A DNA stretch of 16,687 bases from Nitrosopumilales archaeon CG_4_9_14_0_2_um_filter_34_16 (GCA_002788515.1 PFRJ01000026.1:1-16687), one strand, 5' to 3'; positions 1 through 8,290 are shown, counted from the first letter of the stretch. Notes: a model not told the origin generated them from the sequence alone. Translations and numbers: made by a program.

Positions 1-1
1 C

Positions 2-1021
2 AAAGAAAACTCCGTGACATTTTCAAAAAAAGCATTTTTCAACATTGTTAATCTCTGCAAAGACACATGCTCATACTGCACATACAAAGCAGAACCTGGA
101 GAAGCAAAACTTTCTTTGATGTCAAAACAGCAAATAATAGAATTATTGCAACTTGCAAAGAAATACAGATGTGTTGAAGCACTTTTTGTTACAGGAGAAC
201 AACCAGAAAAAAAATACGAAGAAGCAAGAGAATGGCTGAAAAATAATGGATTCAAGTCAACAACAGAGTATCTAATCCATGCATCAGAGATTGCATTAGA
301 GCAAGGGTTGTTTCCGCACACAAATGCAGGAAATTTAGATTTTGAGGATATGAAGGAATTAAAGAAAACCAATGTTTCAATGGGAGTTATGCTTGAAAAT
401 GTTAGTGAACGATTATCAGAAAAGGGAATGCCACATTATTTAGCAGTAAGTAAGAGACCAAAAGCAAGGTTAGAAATTTTAGAGAACTCTGGAAAACTAG
501 GAATTCCAATGACAACAGGCATTCTTGTAGGAATTGGAGAGACAATGGAAGAGATCATAGATTCATTGTTTGCAATAAAACAATTAAATCAAAAATACGC
601 AAATATTCAAGAGATAATTCTACAAAACTTTCAACCAAAACCAGACACATTTATGAAAAATGAACCATCAGCAGATGAACAATATTTCAAAACAGTAGTA
701 GCACTATCAAGAATCATCATGCCACAAATGAACATACAAATTCCACCAAATTTGTCTCCTAAATCATATCAGAGTTTCTTAACAGTTGGAATAAATGATT
801 GGGGAGGAATATCACCATTAACTCCAGACTTTGTTAATCCGGAATTTTCTTGGCCTGAGATTAACAAAGTGGATGAAAATTCCAAAAAAGCAGGATTTAA
901 TTTAAAGTGTAGATTTCCAATATATCCAGAATTCTTTTCTTTTATTAGTAAAGAGTTAAGAGACAAGATGACAATAATTGAAGATAAGGATGGATACGTA
1001 AAGGAAGAGTATTGGCGATGA
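2..1021 (+). CDS. cofG: 7,8-didemethyl-8-hydroxy-5-deazariboflavin synthase, CofG subunit (5' partial)
   Basis: Radical SAM enzyme that works with CofH to build the deazaflavin (Fo) core of coenzyme F420; cytosolic. Near the start is the [4Fe-4S] cysteine motif C-x3-C-x2-C (CKDTCSYC, C15/C19/C22 counted from a GTG at 14), within a CofG-like context (AFFNIVNLC, then CTYKAEPGE). The segments GILVGIGET and NFQPKPDT, and the C-terminal INDWGGISPLTPD stretch, also fit CofG. The reading frame stays open to the left edge (codons AAA GAA AAC TCC before the GTG). Family members usually carry more residues before the cysteine motif, so the true start is probably outside the window and the GTG is only a fallback. 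The stop overlaps the cofH start (ATGA), indicating a coupled cofG-cofH operon. Function is very secure; the 5' end is not. Confidence 0.95.
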   Translation, partial: KENSVTFSKKAFFNIVNLCKDTCSYCTYKAEPGEAKLSLMSKQQIIELLQLAKKYRCVEALFVTGEQPEKKYEEAREWLKNNGFKSTTEYLIHASEIALEQGLFPHTNAGNLDFEDMKELKKTNVSMGVMLENVSERLSEKGMPHYLAVSKRPKARLEILENSGKLGIPMTTGILVGIGETMEEIIDSLFAIKQLNQKYANIQEIILQNFQPKPDTFMKNEPSADEQYFKTVVALSRIIMPQMNIQIPPNLSPKSYQSFLTVGINDWGGISPLTPDFVNPEFSWPEINKVDENSKKAGFNLKCRFPIYPEFFSFISKELRDKMTIIEDKDGYVKEEYWR

Positions 1022-2274
1022 CATCAAACATAGATTCGATTTTTAGAAATGCTGATCCAACAATATCAGATATACTAAACAATGCACTATCAGAAAAAGA
1101 AATTTCTGCAAATGAAGGATTGGAATTGTTTAACGCAGTTGGGATAAATTTTCATCTAGTAGGATTAGTTGCAGATGAATTAAGAAAAAGAAGAGTGGGA
1201 GACATTGTATCATACGTAGTAAATAGAAATATCAATTTTACAAATGTATGTATAAAACAATGCGGTTTTTGTGCATTCAGTAGAGACTTTAGAGAAGAAG
1301 AAGGATACTTTTTACCAACAAATGAAATCGTTCGGAGAGCAAAAGAAGCACATCAATTAGGAGCAACCGAAGTATGCATTCAAGCAGGATTGCCACCAGA
1401 TATGAAAGGAGATTTGTATGAGAGTATTTGCAGAGAAATTAAAAAAGAGGTTCCAGATATACATATTCACGGATTCTCACCTGAAGAGATTCTATACGGT
1501 TCTATGAGATCAAATGTTTCAATCGAAGAATTTCTGAATAGAATGAAAGAGGCAGGCGTAAACACACTTCCAGGCACTTCAGCTGAAATTCTTGATCAAG
1601 AGCTAAGAGACAAGATTTCACCAGGTAGAATAAGCGTAAAAGATTGGGAACGAGTTATAAAAAGTGCCCATAAAGTTGGAATTCATACAACATCAACTAT
1701 GATGTTTGGACATGTGGAAACACTTGAAGACAGAGTAAAACACATTGTGAAATTAAGAGACATTCAAAAAGAAACGAATGGATTTACAGAATTTGTTCCA
1801 TTAAATTTCATTCATACTGAAGCTCCAATGTTCAAACATCAATTACATGAAGGGATAAGACATGGAGGTAGTGGGAATGATGTATTATTAACACATGCAA
1901 TTGCTAGAATCATGCTAAATAATTATATCAACAACATACAAATGTCATGGGTTAAAGAAGGTCAAAAAATGTCTCAGTTGTTATTAATGTGGGGAGCAAA
2001 CGATTTTGGAGGCACGTTGATAAACGAGAGTATTTCAACTTCGGCAGGTTCTGAACATGGTCAATTACTAAGGCCAAAAGAAATTAAAAGAATGGTAAAA
2101 GAAATTGGAAGGATTCCAGCTGAGAGAAATACCGAATATGAAATTCTAAGAAAGTTTGATGAAGAAAATGAAATAGAAGATAAATTAGATATCGTGTCAG
2201 ATACACAATTCGGATCTTATGCTGAATTAATAAAGATAAATAAATTCAATTATAAAAATCCAAGGAAGCAATAG
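1018..2274 (+). CDS. cofH: 5-amino-6-(D-ribitylamino)uracil--L-tyrosine 4-hydroxyphenyl transferase, CofH
   Basis: Radical SAM partner of CofG. CofH joins a tyrosine-derived unit to 5-amino-6-ribitylaminouracil, and CofG then closes the deazaflavin ring. The 418-aa protein has the radical SAM motif NFTNVCIKQCGFCAF (C78, C82, C85). The following TEVCIQAGLPPD, the HIHGFSPEEI segment, NTLPGTSAEIL and the late WGANDFGGTL are typical of CofH and the related MqnC/MqnE enzymes. I chose ATG 1018, which overlaps the cofG stop as ATGA, over the in-frame TTG at 1012 because four-base overlaps are common in coupled operons. MqnE/MqnC are the main alternatives by family, but adjacency to cofG makes CofH the clear choice. 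Confidence 0.95.
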   Translation: MTSNIDSIFRNADPTISDILNNALSEKEISANEGLELFNAVGINFHLVGLVADELRKRRVGDIVSYVVNRNINFTNVCIKQCGFCAFSRDFREEEGYFLPTNEIVRRAKEAHQLGATEVCIQAGLPPDMKGDLYESICREIKKEVPDIHIHGFSPEEILYGSMRSNVSIEEFLNRMKEAGVNTLPGTSAEILDQELRDKISPGRISVKDWERVIKSAHKVGIHTTSTMMFGHVETLEDRVKHIVKLRDIQKETNGFTEFVPLNFIHTEAPMFKHQLHEGIRHGGSGNDVLLTHAIARIMLNNYINNIQMSWVKEGQKMSQLLLMWGANDFGGTLINESISTSAGSEHGQLLRPKEIKRMVKEIGRIPAERNTEYEILRKFDEENEIEDKLDIVSDTQFGSYAELIKINKFNYKNPRKQ

Positions 2275-2275
2275 A

Positions 2276-3634
2276 TTGACAGCCTTAGAGAAGGCATTAG
2301 ACTATTCAAAAAAAATAGGAATTGATGAATGTGAGATCATTGAACTGAAAAAGAAAGTAACAACAGTAAGAATCACAGATTCGGGTATTGCAGAAATCAA
2401 GCAGAATTATGATAAAAGTTATGGAGTCAGATTGATTCATGACAAAAAAATAGCATCCATTCAAACAACAAATGAACAAGGATTAGAAGAAATGATCAAC
2501 AACGCATTTCAAACATCACCTAATCTTAGATCAAGAGAATTTTGGAAAGGATTACCATACAAAGCATCACAAAAAACGTTAAATGGCACATTTGATGAAA
2601 AACTCGAACAAATATCAGGTTCAGAAGCAATTGATATCGCTCAAACTATGATTAATTCAGCAAATAACAGTAAAATAACAACGATTACAGGATCACTGAA
2701 CATAGTGTCCGAAGACTATGAGTTAATGAATTCAAATGGATTAAATTTTAAAGAAAAAGCAACATACATTTCAGGAATAATCAATTCAGAATCAGAGCAG
2801 GGAACGCTCCCAGTATCAGGAATAGGACATGGTAGTTGTAGAACATTAGCAAATTTTACCCCAGAGCAAATAGGAGAGGATGCAAAAACAATGTGTGTTG
2901 AATCAATCAACCCGCAAAAAATTAATTCTGATTTATATTCCATAATTTTTGAACCATATTCAGTGGGAGAATTGTTAGCGTTTGTAGTTGCGTCTAACTT
3001 TAATTTTAAAACATATTCAGAAAGAAAAAGTTGTTTTTCAGATCAATTTGAAAAAGAAATAGCAGTCAAAGAATTAAGCTTGATTGATGATCCACACATA
3101 CCAGAAGGAATAGGAACAAAGTCAGTTGACGATGAAGGTATAGAAACGAAAAAACAGAATCTGATTGAGAAAGGTATTTTTAAAAATACTTTTTCAGATC
3201 TTTTTGATGGATATAAAGAAGAAAAGAAATCCACAGGAAATGCATTACGTCTAGGTTCGCCTATGGGGAAAAGTTCAGAACCTATTCCAATATCCTCTCC
3301 TCATAATCTCAAAATAAACTCAGGAGATCAATCTCAATCAGAGATGATCAAAGAAACAAAACAAGGACTGTTGGTAGGAAGATTATGGTATACATATGCA
3401 GTAAATCCAATCAAAGGAGACTTTTCATGTACTGCAAGAAGTGGTATCAGAATTATCAAAAATGGAGAGATTATAGGTCCAGGAAAAACAGTAAGAATAA
3501 TCCATAACTTACCAACAATGATGAAAAATATTTCAGCGATTGGTAATAATCAAAGAAATGTCATTCAGTGGGCATCACTTCCATCAATCACACCATCAAT
3601 AAAGGCGGAAAATATTTCAGTGAATGCAATATGA
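2276..3634 (+). CDS. TldE/PmbA-like protein of the TldD/TldE peptidase family
   Basis: A 452-aa member of the TldD/PmbA (U62) family. TldD-TldE heterodimers are metalloproteases that degrade or mature unfolded peptides; the metal site (HExxxH) is in TldD and is absent from TldE/PmbA. Here the corresponding region reads EPYSVGELLAFVVAS (about residues 226-240) with no HExxxH, so this is the non-catalytic TldE-type subunit. Supporting segments are VRITDSGIAEIKQNYDKSYG near the N-terminus, GIGTKSVDDEGIET in the middle and the late SCTARSGIRIIKNGEI. The TTG at 2276 lies one base after the cofH stop. The next in-frame Met is far downstream, so TTG is the likely start. It is co-transcribed with cofGH. 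No tldD is visible; the partner may lie upstream of the window. Confidence 0.88.
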   Translation: MTALEKALDYSKKIGIDECEIIELKKKVTTVRITDSGIAEIKQNYDKSYGVRLIHDKKIASIQTTNEQGLEEMINNAFQTSPNLRSREFWKGLPYKASQKTLNGTFDEKLEQISGSEAIDIAQTMINSANNSKITTITGSLNIVSEDYELMNSNGLNFKEKATYISGIINSESEQGTLPVSGIGHGSCRTLANFTPEQIGEDAKTMCVESINPQKINSDLYSIIFEPYSVGELLAFVVASNFNFKTYSERKSCFSDQFEKEIAVKELSLIDDPHIPEGIGTKSVDDEGIETKKQNLIEKGIFKNTFSDLFDGYKEEKKSTGNALRLGSPMGKSSEPIPISSPHNLKINSGDQSQSEMIKETKQGLLVGRLWYTYAVNPIKGDFSCTARSGIRIIKNGEIIGPGKTVRIIHNLPTMMKNISAIGNNQRNVIQWASLPSITPSIKAENISVNAI

Positions 3635-3653
3635 GTCTAAAATCAGGCACAAA

Positions 3654-4592
3654 TTACTTGAAAAATGTAATTACAAGATAGGCAATATATCCAACACCCA
3701 AACAAATTCCCACAGTCCTACTGATTATTCCAGATTTCAAAGCAACAAGCAGTGAAGCACTAAAGACAATCATAATTACATAATCAACATAAACATCAAC
3801 TCCAACCATCACACCGCCAAATGCAGCACCAACTCCCATTATCATCAAAATATTGTAGATGTTACTTCCTATGATGTTTCCAACACCTATATCAGTATGG
3901 CCTTTTCTAATCGCTACAACAGATGTGATTAATTCTGGAAGTGAAGTTCCAATTGCTATCACAGTCAAACCAATTATCTTTTCAGACAATCCAAATTCTT
4001 TAGCCAAAATTACAGCATTGTCAACGGTGAGAATGGCACCAACATATAGAAGAACAATCCCTATGCCAATTAATCCTGCAGATTTAAGATACAGGTTTTT
4101 TGGAGAGTCTTCTTGAACCTCTTCTTTATTTTCTGCTCGTTGTTTCATCACATCTTTGTACGTATAATATCCAAATATTCCCAATCCAGCAAGTAATAAA
4201 ATACCATCATATGAAGAAATTTCACCATCTATAGACAGCATAATCAATAATAAAGAAACCCCCAACATAATTGGAATTTCTTTTCTCAATGAAGATTTAC
4301 TTACGGCAACAGGGACAAGAGTGGCAGCAACACCAATCACCATTCCTATGTTTGCAATATTACTTCCAACAATATTTCCAAGTATGATTGCACTGTGTTC
4401 TCCAACTGCTGCTACACTAGCTGCAAGTTCAGGAGTGGAAGTACCATATGCTACAATAGTCATTCCAATTACAAGATTGCTGATACGAAATTTTCTTGCA
4501 ATTGCAACTCCACCACTAACTAACCAATTACCACCAAAGCATAACATTATCAATCCAACCACTGTCAGTATTGCATTTATCGCAACTTCCAC
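3654..4592 (-). CDS. Na+/Ca2+ exchanger, CaCA family (YrbG-like)
   Basis: A 312-aa inner-membrane cation antiporter with the internal duplication typical of the family. The alpha-1 repeat has GTSTPELAASV (about 50-60) and GNIVGSNIANI (72-82). The alpha-2 repeat has GTSLPELITSV (215-225) and GNIIGSNIYNI (238-248). The conserved acidic ligands are E55 and E220. About ten hydrophobic segments are visible, with a charged cytoplasmic loop near 150-167 (KQRAENKEEVQEDSPK). The alpha-2 repeat has Asn247 where, as I recall, the structurally known Methanocaldococcus NCX has an Asp, so exact ion selectivity is uncertain. The GTG at 4592 is supported by a TATA-like element about 26 bp upstream. It is transcribed alone and converges with the TldE-like gene across a 19-bp gap. 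Confidence 0.92.
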   Translation of the reverse strand: MEVAINAILTVVGLIMLCFGGNWLVSGGVAIARKFRISNLVIGMTIVAYGTSTPELAASVAAVGEHSAIILGNIVGSNIANIGMVIGVAATLVPVAVSKSSLRKEIPIMLGVSLLLIMLSIDGEISSYDGILLLAGLGIFGYYTYKDVMKQRAENKEEVQEDSPKNLYLKSAGLIGIGIVLLYVGAILTVDNAVILAKEFGLSEKIIGLTVIAIGTSLPELITSVVAIRKGHTDIGVGNIIGSNIYNILMIMGVGAAFGGVMVGVDVYVDYVIMIVFSASLLVALKSGIISRTVGICLGVGYIAYLVITFFK

Positions 4593-4612
4593 GAACTGAT
4601 TTTAGTGACGGG

Positions 4613-4622
4613 TTGTTTAAAT
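4613..4622 (-). promoter_or_regulatory. TATA-like promoter of the Na+/Ca2+ exchanger
   Basis: Read on the minus strand, GATTTAAACAAC lies with its AT core centred about 26 bp before the GTG at 4592. This is the spacing of an archaeal TATA box to a leaderless start. Confidence 0.5.
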
Positions 4623-4743
4623 CAGACGACATACTATAACTTCACAATTCAAATAATTCAAACTAGTTCTAAAAAGCAGAATTTAGGCACAAATAGGTGT
4701 AAAAAAACCAGCTGAAGAGATCAATAAAACTCAAGTTAAAGAC

Positions 4744-4750
4744 TAATAAG
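4744..4750 (+). promoter_or_regulatory. TATA-like promoter of the winged-helix gene
   Basis: TAATAAG centred about 26 bp before ATG 4773, after an A-rich stretch (AAGTTAAAGAC) that could hold the BRE. The spacing predicts a leaderless transcript beginning at or near the ATG. Confidence 0.45.
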
Positions 4751-4756
4751 GTAATG

Positions 4757-4773
4757 TACCGTACTATACGGTA
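4757..4773. promoter_or_regulatory. Perfect 7-bp inverted repeat (candidate operator) at the winged-helix start codon
   Basis: TACCGTA-CTA-TACGGTA is a 17-nt imperfect palindrome with two perfect 7-nt arms. It sits between the TATA-like box and the start codon, and its last base is the A of ATG 4773. A DNA-binding dimer here would cover the transcription start. The first gene downstream encodes a winged-helix protein, so autoregulation is the natural inference; binding is not shown. Confidence 0.5.
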
Positions 4774-5120
4774 TGATGCGAGCAAGATTAACATACGTAC
4801 CACTTGAAGTGGCAGACCAGTTTGAGGATTTTATTATAAAAAGAGATGAAGAAATTCTAGGGGCAGTAAAAGCAAGAACAAAAGACTACAGCACATTATC
4901 ACTGTTAAAATTATTGTATCAGCTTAGAGGAAATCCAATGACATTTTCAGATCTATATTCAAAATCAAAGATCCGAATGAAAAAATCATTTCTAAATTAT
5001 CTACATTTGTGTGTAGATTACAACTTTGTTAGAAAAGAAGCATCAGGAGCAAATATGATTTACACCATAACAGACAAGGGAAGAGTCATGTTGAATCTAT
5101 TCATCAATAAAGGTAATTAG
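4773..5120 (+). CDS. Small winged-helix DNA-binding protein (putative transcriptional regulator)
   Basis: A 115-aa protein. Residues about 40-110 have the helix-turn-helix plus wing pattern of archaeal single-domain winged-helix regulators. A helix STLSLLKLLYQL leads to MTFSDLYSKSKI (likely HTH), then the helix KKSFLNYLHLCVDYNFV. A beta-wing follows (VRKEASGANMIYTITDKGRVML) whose ITDKGR turn is typical of this fold. The charged N-terminal 40 residues (LEVADQFEDFIIKRDEEILGAVKAR) look helical and may dimerise. Two consecutive ATGs (4773, 4776) are possible starts. A 7-bp inverted repeat abuts the start. The PAC2 gene follows after 22 bp, probably in the same operon. I do not recognise a characterised regulator; target and signal are unknown. 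Confidence 0.82.
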   Translation: MMRARLTYVPLEVADQFEDFIIKRDEEILGAVKARTKDYSTLSLLKLLYQLRGNPMTFSDLYSKSKIRMKKSFLNYLHLCVDYNFVRKEASGANMIYTITDKGRVMLNLFINKGN

Positions 5121-5142
5121 ACAGAACAAATCGACGTAAACA

Positions 5143-5868
5143 GTGCAAAAAGAATTTCCAGAAGCTGAAGTTTTTGAAATTAAAAAAAATGGATTGAAAA
5201 GTCCAATAGTTTTTGCAGGATTTGTTGGCGCAGGACTAGTAGGCCCAGTTGCAATCAACCACATCATAACAGAGTTAAAGATGAACGAAATCGCAGTTAT
5301 GAGATCAAAATACCTGCCACCATCAACAGTATTCATGAGAGGAAGATTACGTCATCCATTTCGATTTTATGCAAATAAAGAAGGCACAGTATGTGCAATA
5401 ATTTGTGAAATAACATTAAGAATGGAGGGATTATACTCACTAGTAGCATCTGTTTTAGATTGGGCAGCACAGAAAGGATCTAAAGAAATTGTAATTTTAG
5501 ATGGAGTTGCAAGTACCGAACATGACGGTAAAGCATATTGTGCAGCAGAAGAAGATTTGGTAAGAACGATGGCAGATAAAGACATCAGTATGATTCCACA
5601 AGGATTCATTACAGGAATTCCAGGAGGTATACTAAATGAGTGCCTAGTTAGAGAGATTCAAGGTATAGCACTATTAGCAAAAGCAAACAAAGCAATACCA
5701 GATTCAGCAGCAGCAGCCACGTTAATTGAAGCCTTGAACAGATTTTACCATATGAAAATAGATACATCGGAACTTCAAAAAGACAAAGATAGAATTCGCT
5801 CAGAATTCAGCGAATTATCTCAAAAATATGCAGAGCATAGAGAAGAGATATCCGGAATGTACATGTGA
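5143..5868 (+). CDS. PAC2-family protein (proteasome assembly chaperone-like, COG2047/PbaB type)
   Basis: A 241-aa cytosolic protein. The N-terminal Rossmann-like PAC2 core shows SPIVFAGFVGAGLVGPVAINHI (about 20-41), the STVFMRGRLRHPFRFY segment (about 61-76), the strand EIVILDGVAS, and the GFITGIPGGILNECL loop typical of archaeal PAC2 proteins. The C-terminal ~35 residues (from SELQKDKDRIRSEF) are highly charged and probably a coiled-coil helix. Archaeal homologues such as PbaB assist proteasome assembly or act as ATP-independent chaperones; which role applies here is not determined by sequence. It starts with GTG 5143, just after the winged-helix gene, suggesting co-regulation. Confidence 0.86.
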   Translation: MQKEFPEAEVFEIKKNGLKSPIVFAGFVGAGLVGPVAINHIITELKMNEIAVMRSKYLPPSTVFMRGRLRHPFRFYANKEGTVCAIICEITLRMEGLYSLVASVLDWAAQKGSKEIVILDGVASTEHDGKAYCAAEEDLVRTMADKDISMIPQGFITGIPGGILNECLVREIQGIALLAKANKAIPDSAAAATLIEALNRFYHMKIDTSELQKDKDRIRSEFSELSQKYAEHREEISGMYM

Positions 5869-5888
5869 TCGAAACAGTAAGCAAATTC

Positions 5889-5895
5889 TTTTATT
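5889..5895 (+). promoter_or_regulatory. TATA-like promoter of purM
   Basis: TTTTATT centred about 26 bp before ATG 5918. It indicates a leaderless purM transcript independent of the upstream PAC2 gene. Confidence 0.5.
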
Positions 5896-5917
5896 CACAT
5901 AATATGCGCATCAAACT

Positions 5918-6940
5918 ATGGCTCTAACCTACAAAAAAGCAGGTGTAGATATTTCTAAAATTAAACAAAGTCAAAAAGAAATTGGAAAATTAATTGCATC
6001 AACTCACAAACTACAGAAAAAAGCAAAGATGACGCATGGGTTTGGCCACTATGCAGGAATAGTAGAAATTCCAGGAGGTAAACTGTTAGCCACACATACC
6101 GATGGAGTTGGAACTAAAGTTGTAATTGCAAATATGATGAAAAAATACAACACAATAGGAATCGATTGTGTAGCAATGAATGTTAACGATATAATCTGTA
6201 TTGGTGCAACACCAATTTCATTTGTAGACTATATTGCAGCAAACAAAAACGATATAACAATATTCAAAAAAATTGTAGAGGGATTAGTAACAGGTGCAAA
6301 GAAATCTGCAATGCCAATTGTAGGAGGAGAGACAGCAATAATGCCAGACGTGATAGAAGGGAAAGGATTTGCATTTGATTTAGCAGGGATGGTAGTAGGA
6401 CTGTTAGAGAAAAAAGAGATGATTCTTGGAAATAAAATAAGGGTTGGAGATGTCATCATAGGCATAAACAGTTCAGGTATTCATTCAAATGGATACTCGC
6501 TTGCAAGAAAAGCACTATTAACAAAATATTCTATTAAAGACAAAATCAAAGGAGTGGGAACGATTGGGGAGGCATTACTAAAACCAACTGAAATTTATAC
6601 AAAACCAGTTCTTGAGAGCAATCAAAAATGCAAAGTCAGCGGGTTTGCACATATAACAGGAGGCTCATTTACCAAATTACTACGTCTCAAAAACATAGGA
6701 TATGAAATAGACTCACTACCAAAAATCCCACCAATCATGGGATTAGTAGAAGAACAAGGAGTAACACCAGAGGAAATGTACAAGACATTTAACATGGGAG
6801 TGGGATTTTGTGTGGTTGCACCAAAAGATCAGGCAACAAGGATAAAAGCCATATTTAAAAAACATAAAATTTCAAGTCAAGAGATAGGACAGATTATTTC
6901 CAAGAAAGGTGTTTTTGTAAACTCTAAAAAAATTGCTTAA
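5918..6940 (+). CDS. purM: Phosphoribosylformylglycinamidine cyclo-ligase (AIR synthetase)
   Basis: Catalyses ATP-dependent ring closure of formylglycinamidine ribonucleotide to aminoimidazole ribonucleotide, the fifth step of purine synthesis; cytosolic homodimer. The 340-aa protein is standard length and starts with the family's YKKAGVDI. It carries the PurM signatures THTDGVGTKV (about 59-68), GIDCVAMNVNDI (81-92), VGGETAIMPD (135-144), INSSGIHSNGYSLAR, and FAHITGGSF plus MYKTFNMGVGF in the C-terminal domain. Nothing is missing. It is preceded by its own TATA-like element and stands apart from other purine genes, a scattered arrangement that is common in archaea. Confidence 0.97.
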   Translation: MALTYKKAGVDISKIKQSQKEIGKLIASTHKLQKKAKMTHGFGHYAGIVEIPGGKLLATHTDGVGTKVVIANMMKKYNTIGIDCVAMNVNDIICIGATPISFVDYIAANKNDITIFKKIVEGLVTGAKKSAMPIVGGETAIMPDVIEGKGFAFDLAGMVVGLLEKKEMILGNKIRVGDVIIGINSSGIHSNGYSLARKALLTKYSIKDKIKGVGTIGEALLKPTEIYTKPVLESNQKCKVSGFAHITGGSFTKLLRLKNIGYEIDSLPKIPPIMGLVEEQGVTPEEMYKTFNMGVGFCVVAPKDQATRIKAIFKKHKISSQEIGQIISKKGVFVNSKKIA

Positions 6941-6978
6941 TTTAACAACAACAAAATAATTTTTCACCTAATATCACC

Positions 6979-6984
6979 TTATAT
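6979..6984 (+). promoter_or_regulatory. TATA-like promoter of the cation/proton antiporter
   Basis: CTTATATGAC lies about 32 bp before ATG 7014, predicting a leader of a few bases. An AAGGAAAG stretch just before the ATG could act as a weak ribosome-binding site. Confidence 0.45.
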
Positions 6985-7013
6985 GACGGATTTCTTGAAT
7001 TTATCAAGGAAAG

Positions 7014-8261
7014 ATGGCAGAAGCACAATTCATAGAAACAATTATCGGTGTAGGAATTTTACTATTTGCAGCTAAATTAATGGCAGAGCTTTTCCTCAGA
7101 TTGAAACTTCCAATTGTTTTAGGAGAGTTATTGGCAGGAATGATTGTAGGACCATTTGCATTAGGAGCTTTCTTCGTAGTAGATGGAAGGCAGTTATTAC
7201 AAATTAACGATGAAATTAGAATATTAGGAGAAATGGGAGCAATCGTAATTCTGTTTATGGCAGGGTTGGAAATGACTCCAAAAGAATTTCTCAAAGGGGG
7301 AAAAGCATCATTTACTGTTGGGACATTGGGAGTAGTAATTCCATTTTTTGCAGGTCTCGTAGTTTTTCAAATGTTTGGATTTGACGCATTACAATCAATG
7401 TTGATTGCAACCGCACTAACTGCTACCAGTATTGCAATTTCAATTCAGGTTCTAAGTGAATTTGGCAAAATAAAAACTCCAGAAGCCAGACTAATCATAG
7501 GCGCAGCAGTAGTAGACGATATTTTGGCAATTGCAGTATTATCAGTAGTATCATCAATTGCAGGTTCAGATGGAGGAGTCGGTGACATTGACATTTCAAA
7601 AGTTGTAATCACAATTTTACAAGTTTTGGCATTCTTTGCAATAATGCTTGTAGTAGCAGTAGTTGTAATTCCAAAAATAATCACCCCAAGATTATGGAAA
7701 GCAAAAGGTAGTGTGGAAGGCATAGCAACAGCATCGTTTTTTGGTGCAGCGGCACTTGCAGGATCAATTGGATTATCACCAATTGTAGGAGCATTTGCAG
7801 TTGGAATGGCATTGTCAACTACCAAAGTATTTGAAAAAATAGAGAACTATATTGGAAAAATAGGCTTGATTTTTGCACCATTATTTTTTGCAATTATCGG
7901 AGCACAGGTAGATCTTAGAGCAGTAGATTTGAATATTTTGATGTTAAGTGGGGTGATAATTGGAATTGCGATTGTAACAAAACTATTTGGATGTGGGTTA
8001 CCTGCAATGTTGTTTTTGAAAAGTAAGCAACAAGGAATGCGTGTAGGTATCGGAATGATTTCAAGAGGAGAAGTAGGATTAATTGTTGCAGGAGTTGGAG
8101 TCACAGCTGGAATTCTCACATCAGAAGTGTATTCTACAATAGTAATCATGGTAGCAGTGACTACTATAATCACACCAATATGGCTAAAAATGGAATACAG
8201 GAAAGAACAAAGAACAGGCAACGACACGGCAAAACCCAACAGGATTGAAACTAAAGAATAA
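7014..8261 (+). CDS. CPA2-family cation/proton antiporter (Kef/NapA type)
   Basis: A 415-aa membrane protein exchanging Na+ or K+ for protons. About 12-13 hydrophobic segments are visible. Key motifs are KLPIVLGELLAGMIVGP (about 31-47), LFMAGLEM (80-87), the TALTATSIAIS unwound-helix region (133-143), and the ion-binding double Asp in GAAVVDDILAIAVL (D168, D169) found in electrogenic members such as NapA. Near the end is SRGEVGLIVAGVGV. Unlike many Kef proteins there is no C-terminal TrkA-N/RCK domain; the protein ends soon after the last helix with a short charged tail. Substrate (Na+ versus K+) cannot be settled by sequence alone. Likely role: pH and salt homeostasis. Confidence 0.93.
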   Translation: MAEAQFIETIIGVGILLFAAKLMAELFLRLKLPIVLGELLAGMIVGPFALGAFFVVDGRQLLQINDEIRILGEMGAIVILFMAGLEMTPKEFLKGGKASFTVGTLGVVIPFFAGLVVFQMFGFDALQSMLIATALTATSIAISIQVLSEFGKIKTPEARLIIGAAVVDDILAIAVLSVVSSIAGSDGGVGDIDISKVVITILQVLAFFAIMLVVAVVVIPKIITPRLWKAKGSVEGIATASFFGAAALAGSIGLSPIVGAFAVGMALSTTKVFEKIENYIGKIGLIFAPLFFAIIGAQVDLRAVDLNILMLSGVIIGIAIVTKLFGCGLPAMLFLKSKQQGMRVGIGMISRGEVGLIVAGVGVTAGILTSEVYSTIVIMVAVTTIITPIWLKMEYRKEQRTGNDTAKPNRIETKE

Positions 8262-8290
8262 GCAAAAACAAGCATCAAAAAACCCCCAAA

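Noticed and set aside
1012..1017. TTG start for CofH two codons before the ATG
   Set aside because: ATG 1018 forms the usual ATGA overlap with the cofG stop; the two extra codons add nothing recognisable.
4593..4756. Search of the 180-bp divergent gap for a small gene or RNA
   Set aside because: Apart from the two TATA-like elements and the palindrome at its right end, no supported frame or structure is visible.
7445..8278. Long antisense frames (7445-7825 and 7847-8278, minus) inside the antiporter gene
   Set aside because: They are codon-structure shadows of a hydrophobic membrane protein, with Pro/Thr/Ile-rich nonsense composition and no promoter.
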